Below are positions 25,290 through 37,888 of a stretch of DNA of 64,000 bases, piece by piece. A model generated the notes under the pieces. That model searched no databases. It was not told the origin of the DNA and was given only the letters and a program-made list of their open reading frames with translations. Each line of letters opens with the position of its first letter. Position 1 is the first letter of the stretch. Made by a program: the position numbers and the translations under genes. The DNA is from a beta proteobacterium AAP65 (lineage in GTDB: Bacteria > Pseudomonadota > Gammaproteobacteria > Burkholderiales > Burkholderiaceae_C), in contig LJHW01000012.1 of assembly GCA_001295865.1 (NCBI GenBank), positions 23,988 to 87,987 on the forward strand, given 5' to 3'.

Positions 25290-26215
25290 TCCAGCACCAT
25301 CGGCAGGCCGACCAGCATCACCACCACACCACCGCCCGCCAGAAAGGGGCCGAAAGGCACGAAGCGCCCTTCGCGCAGGGAACCGGTCGCTTTCATCACG
25401 AGGCCGACCGCGGCGCCCAGCACCGAGGCCATCAGCACGATGGGCAGGATCGCCTGCCACCCCAGCCAGGCGCCCAGCGCGGCCAGCAACTTGAAATCGC
25501 CGAAGCCCATGCCTTCCTTGCCCGTGGCGAGCTTGAAGAACACGTAAACGAAATAGAGCGACAGGTAGCCTGCCACCGCGCCCCATACCGAGGCGGCCAG
25601 CGGCAGCCCGGGCAACCAGCCCAGCGCCGCGGCGATGAGCCCGGCCCACAACAAGGGCAGCGTGAGGTTGTCGGGCAGCACCGTGGTGTCCCAGTCGATC
25701 AGCGCCAGCGCCAGCAGCACTGCGAGCACGCTGCACCACATCAGCGTGGCGGGCTGTGCGCCGAAGCGCCAAGCCGTCGCCGCGAAGAGCAAGGCCGTGC
25801 CCAGTTCTACGAGCGGATAGCGCAAAGAGATGCGCGTGCTGCAGGCCGAGCATTTGCCGCGCAGCACCATCCAGCTCACCACAGGGATGTTTTCGTACCA
25901 GCGGATGCGGTGGCCGCAGGCCGGGCAGCGCGAGGCCGGGCGGGCCAAACCCAGCGCCTGGAGCTTTTCCAGCGCTTGCTCCAGCAGCCCGGCCGCATGC
26001 GTGAAACGTTCGGGCGCAGCCGCGCCGAAGACACGGCGGTGCGACTCCGCATCGCCCAGCTGCGCGGCGACATCGCCCCACCACTGGCGCTCCAGCATCA
26101 GCGGCAGGCGGTGCACCACCACGTTGAGAAAGCTGCCGACGATGAGCCCCAGCACCGCCATTGCGGCGGGCGAGAGCAACACCTCGAGCGGCAGGCCGCC
26201 GAGCCAGCCCGGCAC
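25271..26215 (-). CDS. pilD: Type IV prepilin peptidase / N-methyltransferase
   Basis: A 314-aa inner-membrane aspartyl protease that cleaves and methylates type IV prepilins. The N-terminal methyltransferase part has the paired CPAC and CSAC zinc motifs. Catalytic Asp residues are in ALIDWDTTVLPD and GMGFGDFKL. Seven or eight hydrophobic segments are visible. An insertion-like stretch rich in Ala and Leu (HAAGLLEQALEKLQALG) lies before the first CxxC. The start is GTG at 26215, one base after the pilC stop. Confidence 0.95.
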   Translation of the reverse strand: MPGWLGGLPLEVLLSPAAMAVLGLIVGSFLNVVVHRLPLMLERQWWGDVAAQLGDAESHRRVFGAAAPERFTHAAGLLEQALEKLQALGLARPASRCPACGHRIRWYENIPVVSWMVLRGKCSACSTRISLRYPLVELGTALLFAATAWRFGAQPATLMWCSVLAVLLALALIDWDTTVLPDNLTLPLLWAGLIAAALGWLPGLPLAASVWGAVAGYLSLYFVYVFFKLATGKEGMGFGDFKLLAALGAWLGWQAILPIVLMASVLGAAVGLVMKATGSLREGRFVPFGPFLAGGGVVVMLVGLPMVLEWIGQA

Positions 26216-26216
26216 G

Positions 26217-27437
26217 TTAGACCACCGAGCCCAGCTTGAAGATCGGCAGGTACATCGAGACCACGATGCCGCCGATCAGGGTACCCAGGATCACGATGAT
26301 GAAGGGTTCCATCAGGCTGGACAGGCCCTTGACCATCTCGTCGACCTCGTCCTCGTAGAACTCGGCGGCCTTGCTGAGCATGTGGTCGAGCGAACCCGAC
26401 TCCTCGCCGATGGCTGCCATCTGCAGCACCATGGTCGGGAAAACGCCGGTGGTCGTCATGGCCGTGGTGAGTGCCGAGCCGGTGGAGACATCCTTCTGGA
26501 TCTGCTCGGTGGCCAGCGCGTAGACCGCGTTGCCCGAGGCGCCGCCCACGGAATCAAGCGCTTCGACCAAGGGCACGCCGGCGGCGAACATGGTGGACAG
26601 TGTGCGTGTCCAGCGCGCGATCACCGACTTGTTGATCAGATCGCCGAAAACGGGCACGCGCAGCAGCAGGCGGTCCATGCTCATCTGCATCTTCTCGGAG
26701 CGTTTCCAGCTCTCGAAGAAGAAATAAAGGCCACCGCCCAGCAGCCCGAAGATGGCCCACCACCACTGCACGAAGAACTTCGACATCGCGATGACCACCA
26801 GCGTGGGCGCGGGCAGTTCACCGCCGAAGGACTTGAAGACGTCCTCGAAAGCCGGGATCACGAAGATCATGATCACCGTCAGCACGATGAAGGCCACCAC
26901 GATCACGGCGATCGGGTACATCAGCGCCGACTTGATCTTCGACTTGATGGCCATCGTTTTTTCTTGGTAGATGGCCAGTCGGTCGAGCAGCGCCTCCAAG
27001 ATGCCGCCGGCCTCACCGGCCTCGACGAGGTTGCAGTAGAGCGAATCGAAGTACAGCGGGTGCTTGCGGAAGGCCGAGCTCAGGCTGGTGCCCGTCTCGA
27101 CATCGGAGCGGATCTCGTTGAGCAGTTTCGTCATGCGCGGGTTCGTGCTGCCGCGCGCAACGATGTCGAAACTCTGCAGCAGCGGCACGCCGGCTTTCAT
27201 CATCGTCGCCAGCTGGCGCGTGAAGATCGCGATGTCCTTCTGCTTGATGCTCTTGCCACCGCTGGTGCGACGCTGCTTGACTTTGCTGACCAGGATGCCC
27301 TGGCGCCGCAGGCTGGCGTTGACGACAGACTCGCCGCCGGCGCGCATCTCGCCGCGCACGATCTTGCCGTTGCGGTCTTTGCCTTCCCACTCGAAGATGA
27401 CTTCCTTGGGTGCCTTGGCGGCTGCTGCTGTGGCCAT
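26217..27437 (-). CDS. pilC: Type IV pilus inner-membrane platform protein PilC
   Basis: A 406-aa GspF-family membrane protein that connects the assembly ATPase to the pilus base. Two cytoplasmic helical repeats each end with a membrane segment (MYPIAVIVVAFIVLTVIMIF; PFIIVILGTLIGGIVVSMYL). VEAGEAGGILEALLDRLA and AAIGEESGSLDHMLSKAA are the two copies of the GspF motif. The ATG at 27437 is chosen because it matches the family N-terminus; an upstream in-frame ATG at 27527 would overlap pilB. Confidence 0.95.
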   Translation of the reverse strand: MATAAAAKAPKEVIFEWEGKDRNGKIVRGEMRAGGESVVNASLRRQGILVSKVKQRRTSGGKSIKQKDIAIFTRQLATMMKAGVPLLQSFDIVARGSTNPRMTKLLNEIRSDVETGTSLSSAFRKHPLYFDSLYCNLVEAGEAGGILEALLDRLAIYQEKTMAIKSKIKSALMYPIAVIVVAFIVLTVIMIFVIPAFEDVFKSFGGELPAPTLVVIAMSKFFVQWWWAIFGLLGGGLYFFFESWKRSEKMQMSMDRLLLRVPVFGDLINKSVIARWTRTLSTMFAAGVPLVEALDSVGGASGNAVYALATEQIQKDVSTGSALTTAMTTTGVFPTMVLQMAAIGEESGSLDHMLSKAAEFYEDEVDEMVKGLSSLMEPFIIVILGTLIGGIVVSMYLPIFKLGSVV

Positions 27438-27477
27438 GGGTGCTGGGCTGGGTCTCAGGTGTAGGGGCAGGACGGCT

Positions 27478-29202
27478 TCACTCGTTCGTGACGGTGATGA
27501 CTTCTTCGAGGGTCGTGACCCCGACACGCACCTTCAGCAGGCCGGACTGGCGCAGATCGCGCACGCCTTCCGATTCGGCTTGTTTGGCGATGTCGAGCGC
27601 CGTTCCCTCTGACAGGATGATGCGCTGTATCGCCTCGGTTATCGGCATCACCTGGTAGATGCCCACCCGCCCTTTGTAACCGTTGTTGCAAGACGAGCAG
27701 CCGACGGCGCGGTAGGGCTTCCAATTGCCATCCAGGTCTTCGGGCTTGAAGCCCGCCTTGAGCATCGACTCGCGAGGGTAATCGGCCGGCTTCTTGCAGT
27801 TCTCGCAAAGCTTGCGAGCCAGGCGCTGTGCCGTGATCAGCAGCACGCTGGAGGCTATGTTGAACGGCGCCACACCCATGTTCAGCAGGCGTGTCAGCGT
27901 GGTGGGCGCGTCGTTGGTGTGCAGCGTGCTCATCACCATGTGGCCGGTCTGCGCAGCCTTGATGGCGATGTCGGCGGTTTCCAGGTCGCGGATTTCGCCG
28001 ACCATGATGATGTCCGGGTCCTGGCGGAGGAAGGATTTGAGAGCCGCTGCGAAGGTCAGGCCGGCGCGGTCGTTCACGTTGACCTGGTTGATGCCCGGCA
28101 GGTTGATTTCCGCCGGGTCCTCAACGGTCGCGATGTTCACGCCGGGCTGGTTGAGGATGTTCAGGCAGGTGTAGAGCGACACCGTCTTGCCGCTGCCGGT
28201 GGGGCCGGTGACGAGCACCATGCCGTACGGGCGGCTGATGCACGCCAGCAGACGGTCTTTTTCGATTTTCTCGTAGCCCAGGGCCTCGATGCCCAGTTTG
28301 GCACTCGATGGGTCGAGGATACGGATCACCACCTTCTCGCCGAACAGCGTGGGCAGTGTGCTGACGCGGAAGTCGATGGCCTTGCTGCCGAACTTCAGCT
28401 TCATGCGGCCGTCTTGCGGCACGCGCTTCTCGGCAATGTCCATGCGCGAGATGACCTTGATGCGCGAGGCCAGCTTGTCCTTGATGGCCACGGGCGGCTG
28501 CGTGATCTCGCGCAGTTCGCCGTCGATGCGGAAGCGCACGCGGTAGGTGTATTCGTAAGGTTCGAAGTGCAGGTCGGACGCGCGCATGTTGATGGCGTCG
28601 ATCAGCATCTTCTGCAGGAAGCGCACCACCGGCGCATCTTCGACGTCGGTGGCAACCTCGGCGGTTTCAGCGGCCGCCGGGTCTTCGTCGGTGACATCGA
28701 AGTCGAAATCGGCGCTGGCCAGGGTCTCCAGCTGTTCGTTCGCGCTGGCGCCCTGGGTCTCCAACTGCTTGGTGAGCTTGTCGTACTCGACGATCACCCA
28801 CTCGGGCGTGAGTTGCGTCGCGAACTTGATGCGTTCGGCGGCTTCCTGGTCGGTGGGGTCGGCCGCGCCGATGAAAAGCCGGTTGCCCCGTTTGCCCAGC
28901 ACCAACAGTTGGTATTGGCTGGCGATCTTCGGGTCGACGATGTTGCGCGGCAGCTTCTGCAGATCGAGCGCATTCAGGTCGACCAGGGGCAGCGCCAGCG
29001 ACGACGACAGCGTGTGCGCGAGGTCTTCGGATTTCACCGCGCCGGCGCCAATCAGCGCTGACACGAAGCTGGCCTTGCGCTCACGCGCGCTCTTGGTCAG
29101 CTCTTCGGCCGTCTTGGCGGTCAGCTTGCCGGCGTTCACCAGCACCCGGGCCACGCCAGACAGGGTGGACGGCGGTGGTTCTATCTGGGTCTCGACGGCC
29201 AT
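27478..29202 (-). CDS. pilB: Type IV pilus extension ATPase PilB
   Basis: A 574-aa hexameric motor ATPase that drives pilin polymerisation. N-terminal MshEN-like domains are followed by the secretion-ATPase core: Walker A GPTGSGKT near residue 333, Walker B/Asp box IMVGEIRDLETA and His box GHMVMSTLHTNDAP. A tetracysteine zinc site is present (CENCKKP and CSSCNNG). MshEN domains in PilB homologues can bind c-di-GMP, but I did not check each ligand residue. First gene of pilB-pilC-pilD-coaE on the minus strand. Confidence 0.97.
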   Translation of the reverse strand: MAVETQIEPPPSTLSGVARVLVNAGKLTAKTAEELTKSARERKASFVSALIGAGAVKSEDLAHTLSSSLALPLVDLNALDLQKLPRNIVDPKIASQYQLLVLGKRGNRLFIGAADPTDQEAAERIKFATQLTPEWVIVEYDKLTKQLETQGASANEQLETLASADFDFDVTDEDPAAAETAEVATDVEDAPVVRFLQKMLIDAINMRASDLHFEPYEYTYRVRFRIDGELREITQPPVAIKDKLASRIKVISRMDIAEKRVPQDGRMKLKFGSKAIDFRVSTLPTLFGEKVVIRILDPSSAKLGIEALGYEKIEKDRLLACISRPYGMVLVTGPTGSGKTVSLYTCLNILNQPGVNIATVEDPAEINLPGINQVNVNDRAGLTFAAALKSFLRQDPDIIMVGEIRDLETADIAIKAAQTGHMVMSTLHTNDAPTTLTRLLNMGVAPFNIASSVLLITAQRLARKLCENCKKPADYPRESMLKAGFKPEDLDGNWKPYRAVGCSSCNNGYKGRVGIYQVMPITEAIQRIILSEGTALDIAKQAESEGVRDLRQSGLLKVRVGVTTLEEVITVTNE

Positions 29203-29356
29203 CGTGGGGTCAGCTCAAGGAGGGCATATCCGCGCGATCATCGCCGAAGTGCAGGGGCGGTGTAAACGCGACCCCTGCCGAGCAGGTGCTGGTCCTGCGG
29301 CGCTCGTGGCTTACGCATGCACGGCAAACGTGAGGGTGATGGATGGACCAGACGAC

Positions 29357-29433
29357 TGGTCGGGGTGAGAGGATTCGAACCTCCGGCCTCTACGTCCCGA
29401 ACGTAGCGCTCTACCAGGCTAAGCTACACCCCG
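29357..29433 (-). tRNA. tRNA-Pro (anticodon CGG)
   Basis: A full cloverleaf of 77 nt with encoded 3' CCA. Acceptor CGGGGTG pairs with CACCCCG; the anticodon stem-loop CTACG-TTCGGGA-CGTAG gives anticodon CGG; the T arm is GGAGG-TTCGAAT-CCTCT. It lies between pilB and ispB. Confidence 0.97.
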
Positions 29434-29499
29434 ATTCGTGTGATCTGCTTCTGGCCCAACGCGGGGAGCGCTGGCACTTCGTGAAGCTTCAGGCCGTCG

Positions 29500-30480
29500 T
29501 CAAGACGACCTGTGCACCGATCGAGCACATAAGTCTAGCAGAGCCGCGCGGGCCGGCGTGGCGGGCAGCACCGACAAAGCCTCTTGCGCGCGATTGGCCT
29601 CGGCCTGCGCGCTCTCGCGCGTGGCGTCCAGGGCCCCCGTGCGGCGAACGATCGTCAGGATCTCCGGCAGCTTCTGCAACTCGCCGTGCTCGATGGCATG
29701 GCGAATGAGGGCGCGTTCTTCAGTCGTGGCGCGCTCCATCGCCACCAGCAGGGGCAGCGTGGGTTTGCCTTCCCGGAGGTCGTCGCCGACGTTTTTGCCC
29801 AGCTCGTCGCTGTTGCCTTCGTAGTCGAGCAGGTCGTCAACGAGTTGGAAGGCGGTGCCCAGCGAGCGCCCGTAGCTGGCACAAGCTTCTTCCGCCGCAG
29901 GGCTGGCATTCGCCAGTACCGCACCCAGGCGCGCGCTGGCCTCGAAGAGCTTGGCGGTCTTGAAGCGAATGACCTCCAGGTAATCTTTCACCGCGAGGTC
30001 GGGGTCGTGCATGTTCATCAACTGCAGCACTTCGCCCTCGGCAATGACGTTGGTGGCGTCGGCCAGCACGTCCAGCACGCGCATGCGGTTGACCGAGACC
30101 ATCATCTGGAAGGCCCGCGAATACAGGAAGTCGCCCACCAGAACGCTGGCTGCATTGCCGAACATCGCGTTGGCGGTGGCCCGGCCGCGGCGCAAGGCCG
30201 ACTCATCGACAACATCGTCGTGCAGCAAGGTCGCCGTGTGGATGAACTCCACGATGGCCGCGAGTTCGTAGCGTTCCGGTCCCTCGAAGCCCAGGGCCTC
30301 GGAGAACAGCAACACAAGGCGCGGGCGGATGCGCTTACCGCCGGCGCCGATGATGTAGGCCGCGATCTGGTCGATCAGCGCGACGCGGGAGCTCAGGCGC
30401 TCGCGGATGACCGCGTCCACGCGCAGCATCGCCTGCGCAGACAGGTCGGCGGCAGTCAGGGGCGTGGGGGTTTCAAGCAC
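29500..30480 (-). CDS. ispB: Octaprenyl diphosphate synthase (ubiquinone side chain)
   Basis: A trans-polyprenyl diphosphate synthase, 326 aa from GTG 30480. The two Asp-rich motifs are [10 protein letters not shown] and [10 protein letters not shown], with [12 protein letters not shown] near the N-terminus. It elongates FPP for the quinone tail. The start is uncertain: GTG at 30480 matches the N-terminus of E. coli IspB, and the TATAAT at 30497-30492 would start transcription just before it. A longer form reaching 30546 is possible. It is divergent from rplU, as in many proteobacteria. Confidence 0.93.
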   Translation of the reverse strand: MLETPTPLTAADLSAQAMLRVDAVIRERLSSRVALIDQIAAYIIGAGGKRIRPRLVLLFSEALGFEGPERYELAAIVEFIHTATLLHDDVVDESALRRGRATANAMFGNAASVLVGDFLYSRAFQMMVSVNRMRVLDVLADATNVIAEGEVLQLMNMHDPDLAVKDYLEVIRFKTAKLFEASARLGAVLANASPAAEEACASYGRSLGTAFQLVDDLLDYEGNSDELGKNVGDDLREGKPTLPLLVAMERATTEERALIRHAIEHGELQKLPEILTIVRRTGALDATRESAQAEANRAQEALSVLPATPARAALLDLCARSVHRSS

Positions 30481-30491
30481 GGCGGGATCAA

Positions 30492-30497
30492 TTATAG
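30492..30497 (-). promoter_or_regulatory. Possible ispB -10 element
   Basis: A perfect TATAAT on the minus strand 12 bp before the chosen ispB GTG. The -35 region (TCTGGT with a 17-bp spacer) is weak. If used, the ispB transcript has a leader of only a few bases. Confidence 0.45.
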
Positions 30498-30528
30498 GAA
30501 GCGTGCGGTGCGCACCAGAGCCAGCACT

Positions 30529-30555
30529 TGCGCCCAAGCTCTGCATGCTATACTC
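30529..30555 (+). promoter_or_regulatory. Possible rplU-rpmA promoter
   Basis: TATACT (30550-30555) with an upstream TTGCGC (30529-30534), 15 bp apart, facing rplU. The transcript would carry a leader of about 110 nt. The spacing is short of ideal, so only the -10 is reasonably supported. Confidence 0.45.
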
Positions 30556-30672
30556 AAAGGCTCTGCGCAGTGTGCATGGGTGCCTTTGGGGTTACCCGGC
30601 GGGGCGGGTGATGAGCCTGCCGCGCACAAGTACGGGCACGCAATCGCGCAGGGTTCTTTGAAAGGTCTCCAC

Positions 30673-33561
<2,889 letters not shown>

Positions 33562-33562
33562 A

Positions 33563-33588
33563 ACGCCTTCATTCCGACGCGAAGGCGT
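33563..33588. terminator. Hairpin between convergent proB and rppH
   Basis: An 8-bp stem ACGCCTTC / GAAGGCGT with a 10-nt loop in the 7-bp gap and 3' end of rppH. There is no T-tract, so its role as a terminator is only possible. Confidence 0.4.
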
Positions 33589-34198
33589 CCTGGTCGCCCG
33601 GTGAGGCGGGAGAGCCATGTTCGGTGGGCGGCCGCGACGGTTCACCCTGCGGCGCGTGGCCGTGTTCATGCTCTTGCCGCTGCGCCCGCAGGCCCGCACG
33701 CAGGTAGCGGTTGTGGTGGTTGTTCATGCGCGGCAGGTAGCGCGCCAACTCGGTGAGCGCCATTTCGTAGACACCGCGCTTGAATTCGATCACCAGGTCC
33801 AGCGGCACCCAGTACTCGTTCCAGCGCCAGGCGTCGAACTCGGGGTGGTCGGTGGCGCGCAGGTTGAGGTCGCTGTCGTGGCCCAGCAGACGCAGCAGGA
33901 ACCAGATCTGCTTCTGGCCGCGGTAATGCCCGCGGGCATCTTTGCGGATGAAGTGCTCGGGCACCTCGTAGCGCAGCCAGTCGCGGGTACGCGCCACGAT
34001 CTGCACGTGTTCCGGGCGCAGGCCCACCTCTTCATGCAGTTCGCGGTACATCGCCTGCTCGGGCGACTCGCCGTGCTTGATGCCCCCTTGCGGGAACTGC
34101 CACGAGTGGGTGCGCAGTCGCTTGCCCCAGAAAACCTGGTTTCTGGGGTTGAGCAGGATGATGCCGACGTTGGGCCTGAAGCCTTCCCGGTCGAGCAT
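33569..34198 (-). CDS. rppH: RNA pyrophosphohydrolase RppH (Nudix)
   Basis: A 209-aa Nudix hydrolase that removes pyrophosphate from mRNA 5' ends and so starts decay. It begins [20 protein letters not shown]. The Nudix box follows [16 protein letters not shown] (GGIKHGE, then RELHEEVGL after seven residues). The C-terminal tail of about 40 residues is His/Arg/Gly-rich and poorly conserved. Convergent with proB; divergent from proS. Confidence 0.94.
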   Translation of the reverse strand: MLDREGFRPNVGIILLNPRNQVFWGKRLRTHSWQFPQGGIKHGESPEQAMYRELHEEVGLRPEHVQIVARTRDWLRYEVPEHFIRKDARGHYRGQKQIWFLLRLLGHDSDLNLRATDHPEFDAWRWNEYWVPLDLVIEFKRGVYEMALTELARYLPRMNNHHNRYLRAGLRAQRQEHEHGHAPQGEPSRPPTEHGSPASPGDQDAFASE

Positions 34199-34347
34199 AA
34201 TCAGACCCCGATTCTTAGACTGATTTCATTATTGCACCGGCGCTGTGCACCCAGCGAACCCTCGCTAACCCGCATGCGTCTAGTGGGGCCTGTCAGAGGC
34301 CCGGCTCGATGGGCGACGGTGCCCGAACTGCACCGACACCGAGCCCC

Positions 34348-36096
34348 ATGAAAGCCACAGCCACCTTCATCTCCACGCAGAAAGAGGCGCCCGCCGACGC
34401 CGAAGTCGTCAGCCACAAGCTGATGATGCGCGCGGGCTTCATCAAGCGCCTGGGCGCGGGCATCTACAACTACATGCCGCTGGGCCTGCGCGTCATCCGC
34501 AAGGTCGAGGCGATCATCCGCGAGGAGATGGTGCGCGCGGGTGCCGTGGAGCTGCTGATGCCCGTGGTGCAGCCCGCCGAGCTGTGGCAGGAGACCGGCC
34601 GCTTCCAGGCCTACGGCCCCGAGCTCATGCGCGTGAAAGACCGCCACGAGCGCGACTTCGTCATCCAGCCCACGAGCGAAGAGGTCATCACCGACATCGC
34701 CCGTCAGGAGCTGCGCAGCTACAAGCAACTGCCGCGCAATTTCTTCCACATCCAGACCAAGTTCCGCGACGAGCGCCGCCCGCGCTTCGGGATGATGCGC
34801 GGCCGCGAGTTCACGATGAAGGACGCCTACTCCTTCGACCGCGACAAGGCCGGCGCGCTGAAGAGTTACCAGACCATGTTCGATGCGTACAAGCGCATCT
34901 TCGACCGCTTCGGCCTGCAGTACCGCGCCGTGGCAGCCGACACCGGCGCCATCGGCGGCGATGCTTCGCACGAGTTCCAGGTGATCGCTGACACTGGAGA
35001 AGACGACATCGTCTTCTGCCCCACCAGCGAGTACGCAGCCAACATCGAGCTCGCCGAAGCGCTGCCGCTGCTCGCTTCGCGCGTTGCGCCCTCGCAGGCG
35101 CTGGCCAAGACGCCCACACCGGGCAAGAGCACCTGCGCTGATGTGGCCGAGTTGCTGAAGCTGCCGCTGGCACAGACGGTGAAGAGCCTGGTGCTGGCCA
35201 CCGACGAGCTCAACGCCAAGGGCGACATCGTCAAGAGCACGGTGTGGCTGCTGCTCGTGCGCGGCGATCACGACCTCAACGAAGTGAAGGCCGGCAAGGT
35301 CGAGGGCCTGAAGGACGGCTTCCGCTTTGCCACCGTGGCCGAGATCGAAGAGCACTTCGGCTGCAAGCCCGGCTACCTGGGCCCCATCGGCTTGAAGAAG
35401 CCGGTGAAGGTGGTGGCCGACCGCACGGTGGCGAACATGGCCGATTTCGTCTGCGGCGCCAACGACGCCGACTTCCACTTCACGGGCGTGAACTGGGGCC
35501 GCGACCTGCCCGAGCCCGACCTGGTGGCCGACATCCGCAACGTCGTGGCCGGCGACCCCAGCCCCGACGGCAAGGGCGTGCTGGCCATCCAGCGCGGCAT
35601 CGAGGTGGGCCACGTGTTCTACCTCGGCACCAAGAAGTACAGCACGCCGATGAAGGCGCAGTTCCTCGACGAGAACGGCAAGGCGCAGCCCTTCGAGATG
35701 GGTTGCTACGGCATCGGTGTCACGCGCATCCTGGGTGCAGCCATCGAGCAGAGCCACGACGAGCGGGGGATGATCTGGCCGGCGGCCATCGCACCGTTTG
35801 CGGTGGTGATCTGCCCCATCGGCTACGACCGCAGCCCCGAGGTGCAGGCCGAGGCCGACAAGCTGCACGACGCGCTGGCCGCCGAGGGCATCGACGTGCT
35901 GCTCGACGACCGCGGCGAGCGCCCCGGCGCGATGTTCGCCGACTGGGAACTGATTGGTGTGCCGCTGCGTGTGGTGCTGTCGGACCGCGGCCTGAAAGCA
36001 GGCACGGTGGAGATGCAGGACCGCCGCGCCACCGCGGCCGACATCGTGCCTTTGGCCGAGGTGGTGGCGCGTGTCAAAGGGCAACTCGCCGCATGA
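34348..36096 (+). CDS. proS: Prolyl-tRNA synthetase (bacterial type)
   Basis: A 582-aa class II synthetase. Motif 2 region [20 protein letters not shown], an inserted editing (INS) domain in the middle third ([20 protein letters not shown]), motif 3 [16 protein letters not shown] and an anticodon-binding C-terminus ([19 protein letters not shown]). The INS domain identifies the bacterial form that edits Ala-tRNA(Pro). The ATG at 34348 gives [20 protein letters not shown], the normal N-terminus. Confidence 0.97.
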   Translation: MKATATFISTQKEAPADAEVVSHKLMMRAGFIKRLGAGIYNYMPLGLRVIRKVEAIIREEMVRAGAVELLMPVVQPAELWQETGRFQAYGPELMRVKDRHERDFVIQPTSEEVITDIARQELRSYKQLPRNFFHIQTKFRDERRPRFGMMRGREFTMKDAYSFDRDKAGALKSYQTMFDAYKRIFDRFGLQYRAVAADTGAIGGDASHEFQVIADTGEDDIVFCPTSEYAANIELAEALPLLASRVAPSQALAKTPTPGKSTCADVAELLKLPLAQTVKSLVLATDELNAKGDIVKSTVWLLLVRGDHDLNEVKAGKVEGLKDGFRFATVAEIEEHFGCKPGYLGPIGLKKPVKVVADRTVANMADFVCGANDADFHFTGVNWGRDLPEPDLVADIRNVVAGDPSPDGKGVLAIQRGIEVGHVFYLGTKKYSTPMKAQFLDENGKAQPFEMGCYGIGVTRILGAAIEQSHDERGMIWPAAIAPFAVVICPIGYDRSPEVQAEADKLHDALAAEGIDVLLDDRGERPGAMFADWELIGVPLRVVLSDRGLKAGTVEMQDRRATAADIVPLAEVVARVKGQLAA

Positions 36097-36103
36097 CCTT
36101 GGC

Positions 36104-36727
36104 ATGACGCTCGCACGACGCGCGCTGCTGCTGGGCGCAGTGGGCGCGCCCGTGCTGTGGCTGCCGCTGCCGGCGCAGGCCGGTGCGCAGGTGGAAGAAC
36201 CGCTGGCCGACTCGGTGCGCACGGCCTTGTCGGCCGCTGTGGCTGAGAGCGCGCCGCCCAAGCCCAGCTTCGACACGATGGATGCGCGCCTGGCCTACCT
36301 GCGCTGGCTGGGCGCCGCGAGCGAGCGGCTCAAGCGCCGCAAGGCCGAACACCACACGCGCGTGGAGTTCCTGGAGACGCTCTGGTACGAGAGCCGGCGT
36401 GCCGGCCTGGAAACGGCCCTGGTGCTGGGCCTGGTGCAGGTGGAGAGCGGCTTCCGCAAGTACGCCATCAGCAGCGCCGGGGCCCGCGGCTACATGCAGG
36501 TGATGCCCTTCTGGACGCGTGTGATCGGCGATGGCGACCCGAGCCGCCTCTTCCACCTGCAGACCAACCTGCGATTCGGCTGCACCATCCTGCGCCACTA
36601 CCTGGAACGCGAGAAGGGCGACCTTTTCCTGGCACTGGGCCGCTACAACGGCAGCCGCGGCCGCGCGGAGTACCCGAACCTGGTGTTCGGGGCGCGGCGC
36701 CAGTGGCGCGTGGAGGGCGTGGGCTGA
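36104..36727 (+). CDS. Lytic transglycosylase (SLT domain), exported
   Basis: A 207-aa exported protein with a signal peptide (ALLLGAVGAPVLWLPLPAQA) and an SLT-type lysozyme fold: LVQVESGFRKYAISSAGA supplies the catalytic Glu, then RGYMQVMPFWTRVIG and RYNGSRGRAEYPNLV. It cleaves peptidoglycan glycan strands. The ATG at 36104 lies 8 bp after the proS stop and gives a proper signal peptide; the in-frame upstream ATG overlaps proS. Confidence 0.9.
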   Translation: MTLARRALLLGAVGAPVLWLPLPAQAGAQVEEPLADSVRTALSAAVAESAPPKPSFDTMDARLAYLRWLGAASERLKRRKAEHHTRVEFLETLWYESRRAGLETALVLGLVQVESGFRKYAISSAGARGYMQVMPFWTRVIGDGDPSRLFHLQTNLRFGCTILRHYLEREKGDLFLALGRYNGSRGRAEYPNLVFGARRQWRVEGVG

Positions 36728-36746
36728 GTCGCGCCCGCCTCGGGCT

Positions 36747-37061
36747 TCAGGCCTTGGTCAGCAGGGCCTGCAGTTCGCCCGACTGGTACATCTCCATCAT
36801 GATGTCCGAGCCGCCGACGAACTCGCCGTCGATGTAGAGCTGGGGGATGGTGGGCCACTGGGCGTAGTCCTTGATGCCCTGGCGCACTTCTTCGTCTTCC
36901 AGTACGTTGAAGGTGGTCAGTTCGGGGGCGCCCGCTGCCTTCAGCACCTGGATGGCGCGGCCAGAAAAACCGCACATCGGGAACTGGGCCGTGCCCTTCA
37001 TGAAGAGCACCACGCGGTGGCCCTTCACGAGTTGGTCGATACGCTCTTGCACGTTGCTCAT
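36747..37061 (-). CDS. grxD: Monothiol glutaredoxin (Grx4/GrxD)
   Basis: A 104-aa monothiol glutaredoxin. The active site CGFS lies at residues 30-33 (KGTAQFPMCGFS), and QWPTIPQLYIDGEFVGGSDI is the glutathione-binding region. CGFS glutaredoxins carry and deliver [2Fe-2S] clusters. It is probably cotranscribed with genes on the minus strand, though it is separated by 99 bp from the preceding surface protein. Confidence 0.96.
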   Translation of the reverse strand: MSNVQERIDQLVKGHRVVLFMKGTAQFPMCGFSGRAIQVLKAAGAPELTTFNVLEDEEVRQGIKDYAQWPTIPQLYIDGEFVGGSDIMMEMYQSGELQALLTKA

Positions 37062-37160
37062 GGTGGTGTCGCGGTTCAATGTCGGAAGGGGCAAGACTGT
37101 ACCTGCGAATGGCGGCCCCCAGCGCCGGGCGGGCTGCTCGAGGCGGCGTCGGCCGGGCGG

Positions 37161-37727
37161 CTAGAACGCGTAAGACACGCCCAGCTGCAGCACCGGCGCC
37201 AGGCGCAGGTCGTTGAGCACGCCTTCCACCTGCGCCGCTGTGGGGCCGCTGCGGCCCAGGCGCAGGCGCTCGCCCGGGCGCAGGCCGCCCAGACCGATGT
37301 CGGCGCTGAAGCCCCAGCCTTCGCGGGCGGAGAGGCTGGTGTAGCCCAGGCCCAGGTAGGGCAGGGCGATGCGCGATGGATCGGCCTCGGCACCGAAACG
37401 CAGGCCGGGTGCCCGGCGTGGGCCTTCGCCCAGGCGCGCTGGCGGCAGGCCCAGCGTGCTGCTGCGCGGGCCGAAGGCCAGGCCGCTGGTCACGCGCAGG
37501 CCGCCCGCCACCTGGCCATCGCCGAAGCCTGGGCCGGTGAGGTAGTAGTCGCCGAAGAGCTGGGCGCGCTGGGCGGGGCCCAGGTCGCTGACCGACAAGC
37601 CCAGCTGCACCGCGCCCAGTTGCAGTCGTTGCGAGCGCACTGGTTCGGACGGCAGCTTCAGACCCTCCTGGGCCACCGCACTGGCGGCGAGACCCAGGGA
37701 AACACAGGCAAGCAGGAAGCGGGACAT
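37161..37727 (-). CDS. Predicted outer-membrane beta-barrel protein, unknown function
   Basis: A 188-aa protein with a signal peptide (FLLACVSLGLAASAVAQ) and alternating-residue strands. The last residues (VLQLGVSYAF) end in Phe, the usual Bam-recognition signature of outer-membrane barrels. The Gly/Tyr/Arg-rich middle (LGLGYTSLSAREGWGFSADI) also fits a small barrel. I recognise no named family. Confidence 0.7.
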   Translation of the reverse strand: MSRFLLACVSLGLAASAVAQEGLKLPSEPVRSQRLQLGAVQLGLSVSDLGPAQRAQLFGDYYLTGPGFGDGQVAGGLRVTSGLAFGPRSSTLGLPPARLGEGPRRAPGLRFGAEADPSRIALPYLGLGYTSLSAREGWGFSADIGLGGLRPGERLRLGRSGPTAAQVEGVLNDLRLAPVLQLGVSYAF

Positions 37728-37888
37728 CGGGCACTCCTACGCTGGACGGGCTGGGGTGCGGGTGGTGCCGAGGGGTGGCGCCGGCCCGCTGACAAAGCCA
37801 TCCTAGGCCGATGCGCAGCCGCTGAACAGCAGCAAGCTGTGGGATGACACGCCCGGTGCGTGAAGCAAGACCGCCCGCGGCGGGCCGA

